Shown here one piece after another: positions 44,943 through 53,498 of a DNA stretch of 64,000 bases (the first letter of the stretch is position 1; each line of letters starts with the position of its first letter). The notes under the pieces were generated by a model. That model saw only the letters and a list, made by a program, of their open reading frames with translations. It was not told the origin of the DNA and did no database searches. The translations under genes were made by a program, and so were the position numbers. This stretch comes from Dokdonella_A sp963834755 (lineage in GTDB: Bacteria; Pseudomonadota; Gammaproteobacteria; Xanthomonadales; Rhodanobacteraceae), in NCBI GenBank assembly GCA_963834755.1, contig CAWICQ010000010.1:556452-620451 (forward strand). The letters run 5' to 3'.

Positions 44943-45500
44943 ATGCAAACCTTCCTGATTTCGACGAGTACCGTCGCGCTCGCCGAGATCGGCGACAAGA
45001 CGCAATTGCTGTCGTTGATCCTCGCGGCCAAATACCGCAAGCCGTGGCCGATTTGCACTGGAATTCTCGCCGCGACGCTGGTCAATCACGCGCTGGCGGG
45101 TTCGGCCGGCGTGCTGATCGCGAGTTACCTCACCCCCGAGATCCTCAAATGGATCGTCGCGCTGAGTTTTTTCTCGGTCGCGTTGTGGACGCTCAAGCCC
45201 GACCACGCCGATGACGCGGAAGCCGCGCGCGGCGCACGCTATGGTGTGCTGATCGCCGCGCTGATTGCATTTTTCGTCGCCGAGATGGGCGACAAGACGC
45301 AGGTCGCGACGATCGTGCTCGCTGCGCAATATCACCCGTTGTGGCAAGTCGTCGCCGGAACGACGCTCGGCATGATGCTGGCCAACGTGCCGGTGGTCTG
45401 GCTCGGATCGCGATTCGCGGAGAAGTTGCCGTTGAAGGCCGCGCGGATTGCGGCGGCGGTGTTGTTCGCCGCGCTCGGCGTGTGGATTCTGGTGCGGTAA
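44943..45500 (+). CDS. GDT1/UPF0016-family manganese (Ca2+/Mn2+) exporter
   Basis: A 185-residue inner-membrane protein with six helices in two repeats. Each repeat has the family signature: AEIGDKTQLLSLILAAKYR at residue 14 onwards and AEMGDKTQVATIVLAAQYH at 113 onwards (ExGDK motif). Bacterial members (MneA in Vibrio) export manganese; eukaryotic GDT1/TMEM165 move Ca2+ and Mn2+. The yybP-ykoY riboswitch directly upstream fits Mn-induced export. ATG 44943 has GGAG six bases upstream. The stop codon lies in the base of a long hairpin shared with glnB. Confidence 0.95.
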   Translation: MQTFLISTSTVALAEIGDKTQLLSLILAAKYRKPWPICTGILAATLVNHALAGSAGVLIASYLTPEILKWIVALSFFSVALWTLKPDHADDAEAARGARYGVLIAALIAFFVAEMGDKTQVATIVLAAQYHPLWQVVAGTTLGMMLANVPVVWLGSRFAEKLPLKAARIAAAVLFAALGVWILVR

Positions 45501-45573
45501 GAGCCGGGATTCGGGATGACGGGATTGGGGATGATGGTCTTTCCAAATCCCGATTCCCGAATCTAGGCTCTTA
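45498..45573. terminator. long hairpin between convergent exporter and glnB genes
   Basis: TAAGAGCC (45498-45505) pairs with GGCTCTTA (45566-45573), GATTCGGGA (45508-45516) with TCCCGAATC (45555-45563), and GGGATT (45521-45526) with AATCCC (45546-45551). The stop codon of the exporter gene is part of the outer stem. It sits between two convergent genes and probably ends both transcripts, although the T-tracts are weak. Confidence 0.65.
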
Positions 45574-45575
45574 GC

Positions 45576-45914
45576 TCACAACGCATCCGCGTCGAGCTCG
45601 CCGGTGCGGATGCGCACGACCTGATCGAGTTGCCAGACGAAGATCTTGCCGTCGCCGATCTTGCCGGAATTCGCGCTGCGCTGGATCGCATCGACGACGC
45701 GCTCGAGCAACGCGTCGGTAACCGCCACTTCGAGCTTGATCTTCGGCAGGAAATCGACGACGTATTCGGCGCCGCGATAGAGCTCGGTGTGACCGCGCTG
45801 GCGACCGAAACCCTTGACCTCGGTCACCGTGATGCCCTGCACGCCGACCTCGGCGAGCGCTTCGCGCACATCGTCGAGCTTGAACGGCTTGATGATCGCC
45901 ATGACCATCTTCAT
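45576..45914 (-). CDS. glnB: nitrogen regulatory protein P-II
   Basis: A 112-residue trimeric signal protein that senses 2-oxoglutarate and ATP/ADP and is uridylylated in response to glutamine. MKMVMAIIKPFKLDDVREAL is the standard start; the T-loop GRQRGHTELYRGAEYVVDF carries the uridylylation Tyr51, and the C-loop region KIFVWQLDQVVRIRTGE is conserved. No amtB is next to it, which favours the glnB name over glnK, though this is not certain. A palindrome of a type also found upstream of the GGDEF gene lies 79 bases before its ATG. Confidence 0.95.
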   Translation of the reverse strand: MKMVMAIIKPFKLDDVREALAEVGVQGITVTEVKGFGRQRGHTELYRGAEYVVDFLPKIKLEVAVTDALLERVVDAIQRSANSGKIGDGKIFVWQLDQVVRIRTGELDADAL

Positions 45915-46289
45915 CGAACGCTCCTTGGTCGGTTGCAACCACGCGTACGCACCCGCGCATGGCGCGCAAACACTGTAAACGGGATTTCCGGCGGTAGGAA
46001 GTTTCCTACATGCACTTCCGAATCGAGCCGATGGCACGTGGCCGGCCGCGGCGTAGAGTCGGCGACGTGGGGAGGACAGGCGTCAACGGATCTGACGCCG
46101 CAGGGACGCACTGGCCGGCGGCCTGCGCAATGCGCGCGCCGCCGGCCGACTTGGGGGAGAATCCGCGAGCCCCAACACGGAGACGCATCGGTGAAGGGCA
46201 ACAGACAGGGCTGCGGAACCGGCCCGGATGGTCAGGAAACGGAAGATGCCGGATGCATCGATCCGTCCCAGCAACGGGGTGAGACTCGC
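45915..46289. other. intergenic region between glnB and ubiK
   Basis: A 375-base gap between divergent genes. Apart from the palindrome at 45993-46010 I see no structured element, no sigma54-type -24/-12 box and no convincing coding frame. Promoters for glnB (leftward) and ubiK (rightward) should lie here. Confidence 0.5.
45993..46010. promoter_or_regulatory. 18-base palindrome upstream of glnB
   Basis: Read on the glnB strand: TGTAGGAAACTTCCTACC, an inverted repeat with seven of eight arm positions paired. It lies 79 bases before the glnB ATG. A related palindrome, TGTAGGAAAAGTCTTACA, lies 83 bases before the GGDEF gene start at 57612. Likely a response-regulator or LuxR/NarL-type site; regulator unknown. 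Confidence 0.5.
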
Positions 46290-46559
46290 ATGGTCAACGT
46301 GCAGACGATCGACGAACTCGCGCAACGCCTCGCGGCGCTGGTGCCGCCGGGCCTCAAGGAAGCGCGCGATGATCTGACCGCAAATTTCCGCAGCGCGTTG
46401 CAATCGGGCCTGCGCGAGCTCGATCTCGTCACGCGCGAAGAGTTCGATGTGCAGCGCTGCGTGCTGTTGCGCACGCGCGAAAAGATCGAGGAGCTCGAGC
46501 AGCAGGTCGCGAATCTCGAGCGCGCGATCGGCGCATCCGCACCGCGGCCATCGCACTGA
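46290..46559 (+). CDS. ubiK: ubiquinone biosynthesis accessory factor UbiK
   Basis: An 89-residue BMFP-domain protein (YqiC in E. coli) that assists ubiquinone synthesis and binds membranes. It starts MVNVQTIDELAQRLAALVPP, with the family amphipathic helix LKEARDDLTANFRSALQSGL, and ends in a coiled coil, REEFDVQRCVLLRTREKIEE, that drives trimer formation. It lies 210 bases upstream of comM, an arrangement kept in related genomes. The ATG at 46290 is the only start leaving the conserved N-terminus whole. Confidence 0.92.
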   Translation: MVNVQTIDELAQRLAALVPPGLKEARDDLTANFRSALQSGLRELDLVTREEFDVQRCVLLRTREKIEELEQQVANLERAIGASAPRPSH

Positions 46560-46768
46560 AGCCGGATTCGGCGAGGCGGTTTCGCGCCGCGGGCCGAAAG
46601 TAAGGCGAAGTACGCATTGCGTGAGGTACGCCGCCGGGCGATCGATCGGATCGACTCAGGCGCAGCCTTCGCGATGCCAGTTTCCCGGGACGCCTGCTGC
46701 TCGCGCTGCTCACCCCTGGCGGAGCAGCGGGCGACTTTTCGTACCACGTCTCTGATGGGCGTCGTCTG

Positions 46769-48274
46769 ATGAGTCTCGCCGTCGTGTACAGCCGCGCGCA
46801 GGACGGCGTGGCTGCGCCGCTGGTCACCTGTGAGGTTCATCTGTCCGGCGGGCTGCCGGGCACGTCGATCGTGGGTCTGCCCGAAACCGCGGTCAAGGAA
46901 GCGCGCGATCGCGTGCGCGCGGCGATCCTCAACGCGCAGCTCGACTATCCGCAACGCAAGATCACGGTCAATCTCGCGCCGGCCGACCTGCCCAAGGACG
47001 GCGGCCGCTTCGATCTGCCGATCGCGCTCGGCATCCTCGCCGCGAACGGCAGCATTCCGCGCGATGCGCTCGCGCAGCACGAATTCATCGGCGAGCTCGC
47101 GCTTTCGGGCGAGCTGCGCGCCGTGCATGGCGTGCTGCCGGCGGTGCTGCACGCTGCGCACGCCGGACGTCGCATGGTCGTGCCGCGCGGCAACGGCAGC
47201 GAAGCCGCATTGGCACGCGATGCCGACGTGCGCATCGCCGATTCTCTGCTCGCGGTGTGTGCGCATCTCGCGGGTCGCTCTGAACTGGCACGCGCGCAGC
47301 CGATCGATACGCTGGAACAGGCTGCGATCGGGTACGCGCCGGATCTCGCCGACGTGCGCGGCCAGGCGCAGGCGCGGCGCGCGCTCGAGATCGCGGCGGC
47401 CGGTGCGCATCACCTCCTGCTGGTCGGTCCGCCCGGCACCGGCAAGACCATGCTGGCGAGCCGACTCGCCGGAATCCTGCCGCCGCTCGAAGAAGACGAA
47501 GCGCTCGAGCTTGCCGCCGTGCGCTCGGTGGCCGGTCACGCGACCGACGCGGCGAGCTGGAAATTGCGCGCGTTTCGCGCGCCGCACCACACCGCGTCCG
47601 CGGTCGCGCTGGTCGGCGGCGGCTCGCAGCCGCGACCCGGCGAGATTTCGCTCGCGCATCACGGCGTCTTGTTCCTCGACGAATTGCCGGAGTTCGATCG
47701 GCACGTGCTCGAAGTGCTGCGCGAGCCGCTCGAATCTGGTCGCATCGCGATTTCGCGCGCGGCGCGCCAGGCCGAATTCCCCGCGCGGTTCCAATTGATC
47801 GCGGCGATGAATCCGTGTCCCTGCGGCCACGCCGGCGACGCGTCCGGTCGATGCCGCTGCACGCCTGATGCGATCGTGCGCTATCGCGCGCGCGTGTCGG
47901 GTCCGCTGCTCGATCGCATCGATTTGAAGCTCGAGATGCCGCGCGTTGCGCAAGCGGAGCTGCGCGGCATCGAGCCCGGCGAAATCAGCGCGGTCGTGCG
48001 CGCGCGCGTCGCAGTCGCGCGCGGACGGCAGCTGGCGCGCGCGGGCAAGGTGAATTCCGCGTTGAGCAATCGCGAAGCCGAGCGCGATTGTGCGCTCGAT
48101 GCGCGCTCGCAGGCGTTGCTCGATCGCGCGATCGAACGTCTCGGCCTCTCCGCGCGCGCGTATCACCGGATTCTGCGCGTCGCGCGCACGATCGCCGATC
48201 TCGCCGGCCATGCGCGCATCGATGCCGCCGATCTTTCCGAATCGATCCAGTATCGGCGGCTCGATGTCGGTTGA
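46769..48274 (+). CDS. comM: YifB/ComM Mg-chelatase-like AAA ATPase
   Basis: A 501-residue hexameric helicase that extends branch migration when transformed DNA is integrated. An N-terminal Lon-like (ChlI) domain SLAVVYSRAQDGVAAPLVTC to PIALGILAANGSIP is followed by the AAA core: Walker A LLVGPPGTGKTMLASRLAG, FRAPHHTASAVALVGGG, Walker B GVLFLDELPEFDRHVLEVL, and a C4-like AMNPCPCGHAGDASGRCRC segment. The C-terminal Mg-chelatase domain ends in SARAYHRILRVARTIADLAG. ATG 46769 gives the usual N-terminus. Together with comF in this window it suggests natural competence functions. Confidence 0.95.
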   Translation: MSLAVVYSRAQDGVAAPLVTCEVHLSGGLPGTSIVGLPETAVKEARDRVRAAILNAQLDYPQRKITVNLAPADLPKDGGRFDLPIALGILAANGSIPRDALAQHEFIGELALSGELRAVHGVLPAVLHAAHAGRRMVVPRGNGSEAALARDADVRIADSLLAVCAHLAGRSELARAQPIDTLEQAAIGYAPDLADVRGQAQARRALEIAAAGAHHLLLVGPPGTGKTMLASRLAGILPPLEEDEALELAAVRSVAGHATDAASWKLRAFRAPHHTASAVALVGGGSQPRPGEISLAHHGVLFLDELPEFDRHVLEVLREPLESGRIAISRAARQAEFPARFQLIAAMNPCPCGHAGDASGRCRCTPDAIVRYRARVSGPLLDRIDLKLEMPRVAQAELRGIEPGEISAVVRARVAVARGRQLARAGKVNSALSNREAERDCALDARSQALLDRAIERLGLSARAYHRILRVARTIADLAGHARIDAADLSESIQYRRLDVG

Positions 48275-48437
48275 GCCTCAAGGCCGCTGATCGAACGCCC
48301 GTGGAAGAAATCATCTGCCGGAACCTGCACGACCATCGGGCCGTCCACGATCGGCGAGTCCGCTTTCCGAAAGCCAATCGCGATTGGCCCGGCCGCTGAG
48401 GAACGAACGCGGCCGCCGCCGCTATGATGCGGTGACG

Positions 48438-50231
48438 ATGGACGCGATCTACTACACCTACTGGCTGCTCGGCGGCGCCGCGGCGCTGGTGCTGGCGGGC
48501 ATCGGATCGAGCCTGGTCGCGCGCCGCTTCGGCGCGCCGTTGCTGCTGGTCTTCCTCGGGATCGGCATGCTGGCCGGCGTCGATGGTCCGGGCGGCATCC
48601 ATTTCGACGATTACGAGCTGACCTATCGTCTGGGCTCGCTCGCGCTCGCGGTGATCCTGTTCGACGGCGGACTTCGCACGCGCCGCGAAACGTTTCGCGG
48701 CGTGCTCGCGCCGACGCTTCTGCTGGCGACGCTCGGCGTCGTGATCACCGCGGCGCTGACCGGTGTCGCCGCGCACTGGCTGCTGGGGCTCGGCACGGTC
48801 GCATCGTTGTTGCTCGGAGCCGTCGTCGCATCGACCGATGCGGCCGCGGTATTTTTCCTGTTGCGCGCGGGTGGCCTGCAACTGCGCTCGCGGATCGGCG
48901 CGACGCTCGAAATCGAATCGAGCGCGAACGATCCGGTCGCAGTGCTGCTGACGACATTGCTGGCGACGTATCTCGCTGCGCCGCAGGATCTCGGCGGCTT
49001 CGGACTCGCGCGCGAATTGGCGTTGCAATTCGGCGTCGGCGGTGTTGCCGGCGCGGTCGGCGGAATCGCCATCGCGGCGGCGATGCGCAAGCTGCCGCTT
49101 TCGGGCGGGCTTGCGGCCTTGTTCCTGATCGCGGGCGCGATCTTCGTATTCGGAGTCGTCGGCGCACTTCACGGCAGCGCGTTTTTGGCGGTCTATATCG
49201 CCGGCGTCGTGGTCGGCAATCGCAACGTTCCGGGATTCGTGCAGCTGCTTTCGGTGCTGGATGCCGGCACGTGGCTGTGCCAGATCGCGATGTTCCTGGT
49301 GCTCGGACTGCTGGCGACGCCGCACGCGCTCAGCCATACGCTCTGGCCGGCGCTCGGTCTCGCCGCATTCCTCATGCTGATCGGGCGACCGCTCGCCGTC
49401 GCGATCTGTCTTGCGCCATTCCGTTACGGCAAACGCGAGATCGCGTTCGTGGCTTGGGTCGGGTTGCGCGGTGCGGTCGGCATTTTCCTCGCTTCCATTC
49501 CGATGCTGATGCGTCTGCCGCAGGCGGCGCTGATTTTCAATGTCGCGTTCGTCGTCGTGATCGCTTCGCTGCTGGTGCAGGGATGGACGCTCGGGCTCGC
49601 CGCGCGCGTGTTCGATGTCGCGTTGCCGCATCGCGATCGCGCGGTACGCCGCGTCGAAGTGGATTTGCCGGGATCGCTCGAGCGCGAGCTGGTCGGCTAT
49701 CCGGTCGCGCCGCAGGCCGCGATCCTGGGCCATGGGCCGCTGCCGGGTTGGGCCAAGCTCGCGATGGTCGTGCGCGGCGGCGAAATCCTGATGGCGGATG
49801 CCGCCGGCGCGTTCGAGCCCGGCGACTACGTCTATCTGCTCGCGCCGCCGGGACGCGTCTATCGGCTCGACTGGCTGTTCGCACCGCCTGACGAGGCCCG
49901 CGAAGCCGAGCGCGAGCTGTTCGGCGAATTCAGTTTTTCGGCGAAAGTCCGGCTCGGCGATATCGCCTCGTTCTATGCGCTGCCGATTCGCGCGCGCGAC
50001 GCGAACCTCACGCTGGGCGAGCACTTTGCGCGCCAATACGAACATACGGCCGAGGTCGGGGATCGGGTCCGCCTCGGGCCTGTGACGCTGATCGCGCGTG
50101 AGCTCGACGAAGACCGCGTCGCCAAGGTCGGTCTCAAGATCGAGGGTGTGCGCGGCGCACTGGCCCGCCGCGCGGGCGTGCCGAAATCGCGCTTTGCGGC
50201 CTTTCTTGCGCGCAAACTATTCCGCGATTGA
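48438..50231 (+). CDS. cvrA: potassium/proton antiporter (CvrA/NhaP2 family)
   Basis: A 597-residue inner-membrane CPA1 antiporter. About twelve helices span residues 5-395, with the ion site in STDAAAVFFLLRAGG and ESSANDPVAVLLT (Asn-Asp pair), and WVGLRGAVGIFLASIPML. The cytosolic end (from about residue 410) has a TrkA_C-like stretch, LPGWAKLAMVVRGGEILMAD, and a CorC_HlyC domain (FGEFSFSAKVRLGDIASFYA onwards), as in NhaP2. Expels K+ (and Rb+) in exchange for protons. ATG 48438 gives a short periplasmic N-terminus; comM precedes it by 160 bases. Confidence 0.93.
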   Translation: MDAIYYTYWLLGGAAALVLAGIGSSLVARRFGAPLLLVFLGIGMLAGVDGPGGIHFDDYELTYRLGSLALAVILFDGGLRTRRETFRGVLAPTLLLATLGVVITAALTGVAAHWLLGLGTVASLLLGAVVASTDAAAVFFLLRAGGLQLRSRIGATLEIESSANDPVAVLLTTLLATYLAAPQDLGGFGLARELALQFGVGGVAGAVGGIAIAAAMRKLPLSGGLAALFLIAGAIFVFGVVGALHGSAFLAVYIAGVVVGNRNVPGFVQLLSVLDAGTWLCQIAMFLVLGLLATPHALSHTLWPALGLAAFLMLIGRPLAVAICLAPFRYGKREIAFVAWVGLRGAVGIFLASIPMLMRLPQAALIFNVAFVVVIASLLVQGWTLGLAARVFDVALPHRDRAVRRVEVDLPGSLERELVGYPVAPQAAILGHGPLPGWAKLAMVVRGGEILMADAAGAFEPGDYVYLLAPPGRVYRLDWLFAPPDEAREAERELFGEFSFSAKVRLGDIASFYALPIRARDANLTLGEHFARQYEHTAEVGDRVRLGPVTLIARELDEDRVAKVGLKIEGVRGALARRAGVPKSRFAAFLARKLFRD

Positions 50232-50343
50232 TCGTTTCCGCTCTCGCCCGGCGAGACGCCGCGCACGGTTTCCGGACGCTGGCTCGGTTTCCATGCGCGC
50301 TTCACCCTGCCTCATTTACTATGCCCAATCCAAGGCTGGTTCG

Positions 50344-51396
50344 ATGGGCGACTTACCGATCAATCTCGCCGTACGTTCCAACGCCACCGCTTACGTGGCC
50401 GGCGGCGTGCGCGCGGTCGGCGAGACCGCAGCGCAACTCGCGGCCGCCGGCGTGCCGTGCGTGGTCGGAGTCGTCGTCGACACCCACGGATCGACCTATC
50501 GCAAACGCGGCGCGCTGATCCTGCTCGACGCGACGGGCATGCGCGCGGGCGCTCTCTCCGGCGGCTGCCTCGAAAGCGACGTCGAAGCGCACGCGCGCAA
50601 CGTGCTCGCGAGCGGCACCGCACTTATGGCGCGCTTCGACACGAACGGCGAGGACGATCGCCTGTTCGGCTCGGGCGTCGGCTGCAGCGGCGAAATGAAT
50701 GTTCTCTTGATGCCGCTTCCCGCCGACGACGCGCCGTTGCGCAGCGCACTCGTCGATGCGTGCGCACGGAGTGCCTGGCTCAAGCTCGTGCTCGCGACGG
50801 CGAGCGAACGTGTCGGTTGCGGTGAAGCGCGCGTCGGTTCGCACGTGCACCGCTTCGGCCCCAACGGTCGATCGGCCGTGGGTACGCAAAGTTTTGTCGA
50901 ACGCATCGCCATCGCATTGCCGCCGCCGCCGCGCGTGCTGCTGCTCGGCGCCGGTCCGGAAACGCGGCCGCTGGCCGCGCTGGCGCGCATGATGGGTTGG
51001 TACGTCGAAGTCCTCGAGCGCCGCGAGCGCTGGAGCGCGCATGCCGATTGTGTCGGCGTGGACCTGCGCCATTCGGGCGGCGCGGAAACGATCGGCGAAC
51101 TGCTCGGCTCGCGTCATTTCGATGCGGTGCTGGTCATGAATCACAACTTCGACCTCGACGCGCGCTGCCTGCATCGCCTAGCCGAAAGCAGCGCGGGTTA
51201 TGTCGGCCTGCTCGGACCACCGGCTCGGCGTGATGCATTGCTGACCGAAATCGGCGACATCGCCGCGACACAATTGGAACCGCGCCTCTATGCGCCGGTC
51301 GGCCTGCGCCTCGGCGGCGAAGGTCCCGAAGCGATCGCGCTCGCGATCGTCGCGCAGCTTCAGCATTACCTCACGCACGATGCGCATTACGATTGA
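50344..51396 (+). CDS. xdhC: XdhC-family molybdenum cofactor maturation protein
   Basis: A 350-residue protein of the XdhC/CoxI family, which binds molybdenum cofactor and loads it, after sulfuration, into xanthine dehydrogenase-type enzymes. The N-terminal XdhC/CoxI domain shows TYRKRGALILLDATGMRAGA and LSGGCLESDVEAHARNV; the C-terminal Rossmann part is PPPRVLLLGAGPETRPLAAL with SAGYVGLLGPPARRDALLTE. ATG 50344 is chosen; another ATG at 50293 would add 17 residues. Next is mocA, 207 bases on after repeats. No xanthine dehydrogenase gene lies in the window. Confidence 0.9.
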   Translation: MGDLPINLAVRSNATAYVAGGVRAVGETAAQLAAAGVPCVVGVVVDTHGSTYRKRGALILLDATGMRAGALSGGCLESDVEAHARNVLASGTALMARFDTNGEDDRLFGSGVGCSGEMNVLLMPLPADDAPLRSALVDACARSAWLKLVLATASERVGCGEARVGSHVHRFGPNGRSAVGTQSFVERIAIALPPPPRVLLLGAGPETRPLAALARMMGWYVEVLERRERWSAHADCVGVDLRHSGGAETIGELLGSRHFDAVLVMNHNFDLDARCLHRLAESSAGYVGLLGPPARRDALLTEIGDIAATQLEPRLYAPVGLRLGGEGPEAIALAIVAQLQHYLTHDAHYD

Positions 51397-51438
51397 GCGC
51401 GGCGGTTCACCGCAACCGGCCATGAGTGCCGCGTTTTC

Positions 51439-51575
51439 ACTTCTCCCGCTTGCGGGAGAAGTCGGGCCGAAGGGCCGGATGAGGGGAGTCTGGATTCGCC
51501 GTTTCAAAACTCGCTGCGCAAAACATCGCACCCGGCCGTTCCCTCACCCTGCCCTCTCCCGCAAGCGGGTGAGGG
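51439..51575. repeat. REP-like doublet between xdhC and mocA
   Basis: A perfect ACTTCTCCCGC palindrome with TT centre at 51439-51462 and a second copy, CCCTCTCCCGC with AA centre and a T in the right arm, at 51552-51575. This is the same doublet design as at 8.1 kb. It fills most of the 207-base gap between the two cofactor genes; no other feature is seen there. Confidence 0.8.
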
Positions 51576-51603
51576 GAAGAATCCGACGAATCGCGGGTCA
51601 CGC

Positions 51604-52194
51604 ATGACACCGCAACGATGCCTGCCCCCCGCGCACGGCGCGATCGTGCTGGCGGCGGGTGCTTCGGCGCGGCTCGGACGGCCCAAGCAACTCATCGACG
51701 TCGATGGCGAGCCGCTATTGCGGCGTGTGACGCGATGGGCGATCGCGACGCAACCGCGCGATGCGGTTGTCGTGCTCGGCCACGATGCGGATCTCATCGG
51801 TGCGGCGCTCGACGGCATCGTCGTGCGCACGCTGCGCATCGCCGATGCGGCGACGGGTATGGCGGCATCGTTACGTGCCGGCATCGAAGCGCTCGATGCA
51901 CGCTGCGCCGGAGCGTTGATCGTGTTGACTGACCAACCGGCATTGACCGGCGCGCATCTCGATGCAATCTGCGCGACCTGGCGCACCAATCCCATGCGCG
52001 CGGTCGCGAGCGCCTACGCGGGCGTTGTCGGCGTTCCGGCGTTGCTGCCGCGCGCTTGGTTCGAGGACATCATCGCGTTGCGCGGCGATGTCGGTGCGCG
52101 CGCGTTGCTGCGCGCGCGGCACAGCGATGTCATTGGCGTGGCGGCTCCCGAGCTCGCATGGGATCTCGACACCGCCGGCGATCTTCCATCGTAA
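51604..52194 (+). CDS. mocA: molybdenum cofactor nucleotidyltransferase (MocA-like)
   Basis: A 196-residue NTP transferase. The N-terminal GAIVLAAGASARLGRPKQLI is the MobA/MocA nucleotide-binding signature (LAAGxSxRxGxxK); LIVLTDQPALTGAHLDAI carries the metal-binding Asp, and SAYAGVVGVPALLPRAWFED the substrate loop. It attaches CMP (MocA) to molybdopterin for xanthine-dehydrogenase-type enzymes; CTP rather than GTP specificity is inferred from its pairing with xdhC. Confidence 0.88.
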   Translation: MTPQRCLPPAHGAIVLAAGASARLGRPKQLIDVDGEPLLRRVTRWAIATQPRDAVVVLGHDADLIGAALDGIVVRTLRIADAATGMAASLRAGIEALDARCAGALIVLTDQPALTGAHLDAICATWRTNPMRAVASAYAGVVGVPALLPRAWFEDIIALRGDVGARALLRARHSDVIGVAAPELAWDLDTAGDLPS

Positions 52195-52263
52195 TCTTGA
52201 ACGCGGATCGTCTGGCGCGAATGCACTGCACCTGTCTTCGGTCATTTGAACGCGTCGATTCGA

Positions 52264-53427
52264 CTACTCGTTCCAGACCGCATGCAACGGATCGAACTCG
52301 ACCTCGCGGCGTTCGGCGGCACGGATGCCGAAACCGGTGACCGCAAGCGGGCCTTCCTCGAGCGGATCAAGGCCAAATGCTTCTTCGATGTCGATCTCGT
52401 TAACGGCGGCGGTGATGAAAGCGGCGAGCCCGAGCTCGGTCGCCGCGAGGTACATCGTTTGCGAAAGGTGACCGACGTCGAGGATCAGCGTCCGATATGC
52501 CTTCGCGTGATTCCTGTATTTCCAGAAATTGCGACCGAACCGGCTGACGGGGATCACGATCGCGTGCGCGTCGACGAAATAACCCTGCGATGCGACGAAT
52601 CGACGGGCGGCTGCGGCCGTTTCTGACGTCGTCATCGGACGGATCGATTCCAGCGCATGGTCTACTGCATGGTAGTGATACAGACCCGGCTGGACGCCTT
52701 CGACGCGCTGGACGAGCAGGTAGGCTTCGGTCGGATGCAGCCCGCCGGCGGACGGCACCCCTTTCTTGAGGAGTTGTACGCCCGGCGCAAAGTCGTCGAC
52801 TGCTCGCGCGCCGTACACGCGATAGAGCACACTTGCGAATTGCGCCTGCGTAAGAGTGCGCCCGGCATCGAAATTGCGGCAGGTAACACGCCGGCCGAGC
52901 AGCTCGTCCAGTGGGGTGGAAGTGGCCGCCGGCAGGTGCAATCGTCGGTCTGCTGGCGCGCGCTCGCGTACAAGCGGCGGGGGCGGACCGAGGCGGTCAA
53001 GCAGGCTCTCATCGCCGGTCTCCGCAAACTGCCGCTCCATCTCTTCGGTATCGACACCACGCCAGCGCGAGGCGTAATGCATCACGGCGGACGCACTGCG
53101 CCAATGCGTGTCGCGAAGCAGCTGGTCCCGCGTGGCGACATTCGAGTTTTCCGCGATTAGGAGCTTCTTCGCGAGCAACGAGTCAAGTAAACCCTGAGGA
53201 CAAGCAGCGGTTAGTGCTTCGAGATCGGTCCACTGCGAGGGCGAGACCTTGCCAAGCACCGTTACTTCATCGGCGGTTACTGCGATCTCTTCTTCTAAAT
53301 GCGGCGCCAACGCGACCCACTCGATGACCGCCTGCAAACCACTGCCACCGGTAGCCAATAACCCCAGGTTGAACTCCAGCCGCTCGCGCGGATCGAATGT
53401 GACAATTGCGCAGCGGCGCACACGCAT
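52264..53427 (-). CDS. SagB-type peptide maturation dehydrogenase
   Basis: A 387-residue FMN-dependent nitroreductase-fold protein. Residues 1-150 form an N-terminal domain without known motifs; from 170 the SagB/ThcOx-like core appears: LDELLGRRVTCRNFDAGRTL, VPSAGGLHPTEAYLLVQRVE, PGLYHYHAVDHALESIRP, FWKYRNHAKAYRTLILDVGH, and ELGLAAFITAAVNEIDIEEA. SagB enzymes oxidise thiazolines or oxazolines in peptide antibiotics. It matches what is called a putative peptide maturation dehydrogenase (TIGR04511, from memory), found beside an NHLP-like precursor. It is divergent from that precursor gene, 71 bases apart, with a GAAGGAG Shine-Dalgarno. No cyclodehydratase partner is visible. Confidence 0.88.
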   Translation of the reverse strand: MRVRRCAIVTFDPRERLEFNLGLLATGGSGLQAVIEWVALAPHLEEEIAVTADEVTVLGKVSPSQWTDLEALTAACPQGLLDSLLAKKLLIAENSNVATRDQLLRDTHWRSASAVMHYASRWRGVDTEEMERQFAETGDESLLDRLGPPPPLVRERAPADRRLHLPAATSTPLDELLGRRVTCRNFDAGRTLTQAQFASVLYRVYGARAVDDFAPGVQLLKKGVPSAGGLHPTEAYLLVQRVEGVQPGLYHYHAVDHALESIRPMTTSETAAAARRFVASQGYFVDAHAIVIPVSRFGRNFWKYRNHAKAYRTLILDVGHLSQTMYLAATELGLAAFITAAVNEIDIEEAFGLDPLEEGPLAVTGFGIRAAERREVEFDPLHAVWNE

Positions 53428-53498
53428 ATACTCTCCTTCAGCTCCAATGTGCGCACGGGTCAGAATGGACGTTTTTACTCGATCGAGGGGAGAGCATC

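Noticed and set aside
47985..50045. 686-codon minus-strand frame opposite comM and cvrA
   Set aside because: It covers parts of two well-supported genes and has highly biased composition (Arg, Gln, Asp) typical of shadow frames.
50344..52194. Xanthine dehydrogenase operon
   Set aside because: Only the maturation genes xdhC and mocA are present; no molybdopterin-binding or 2Fe-2S subunit gene lies in the window.
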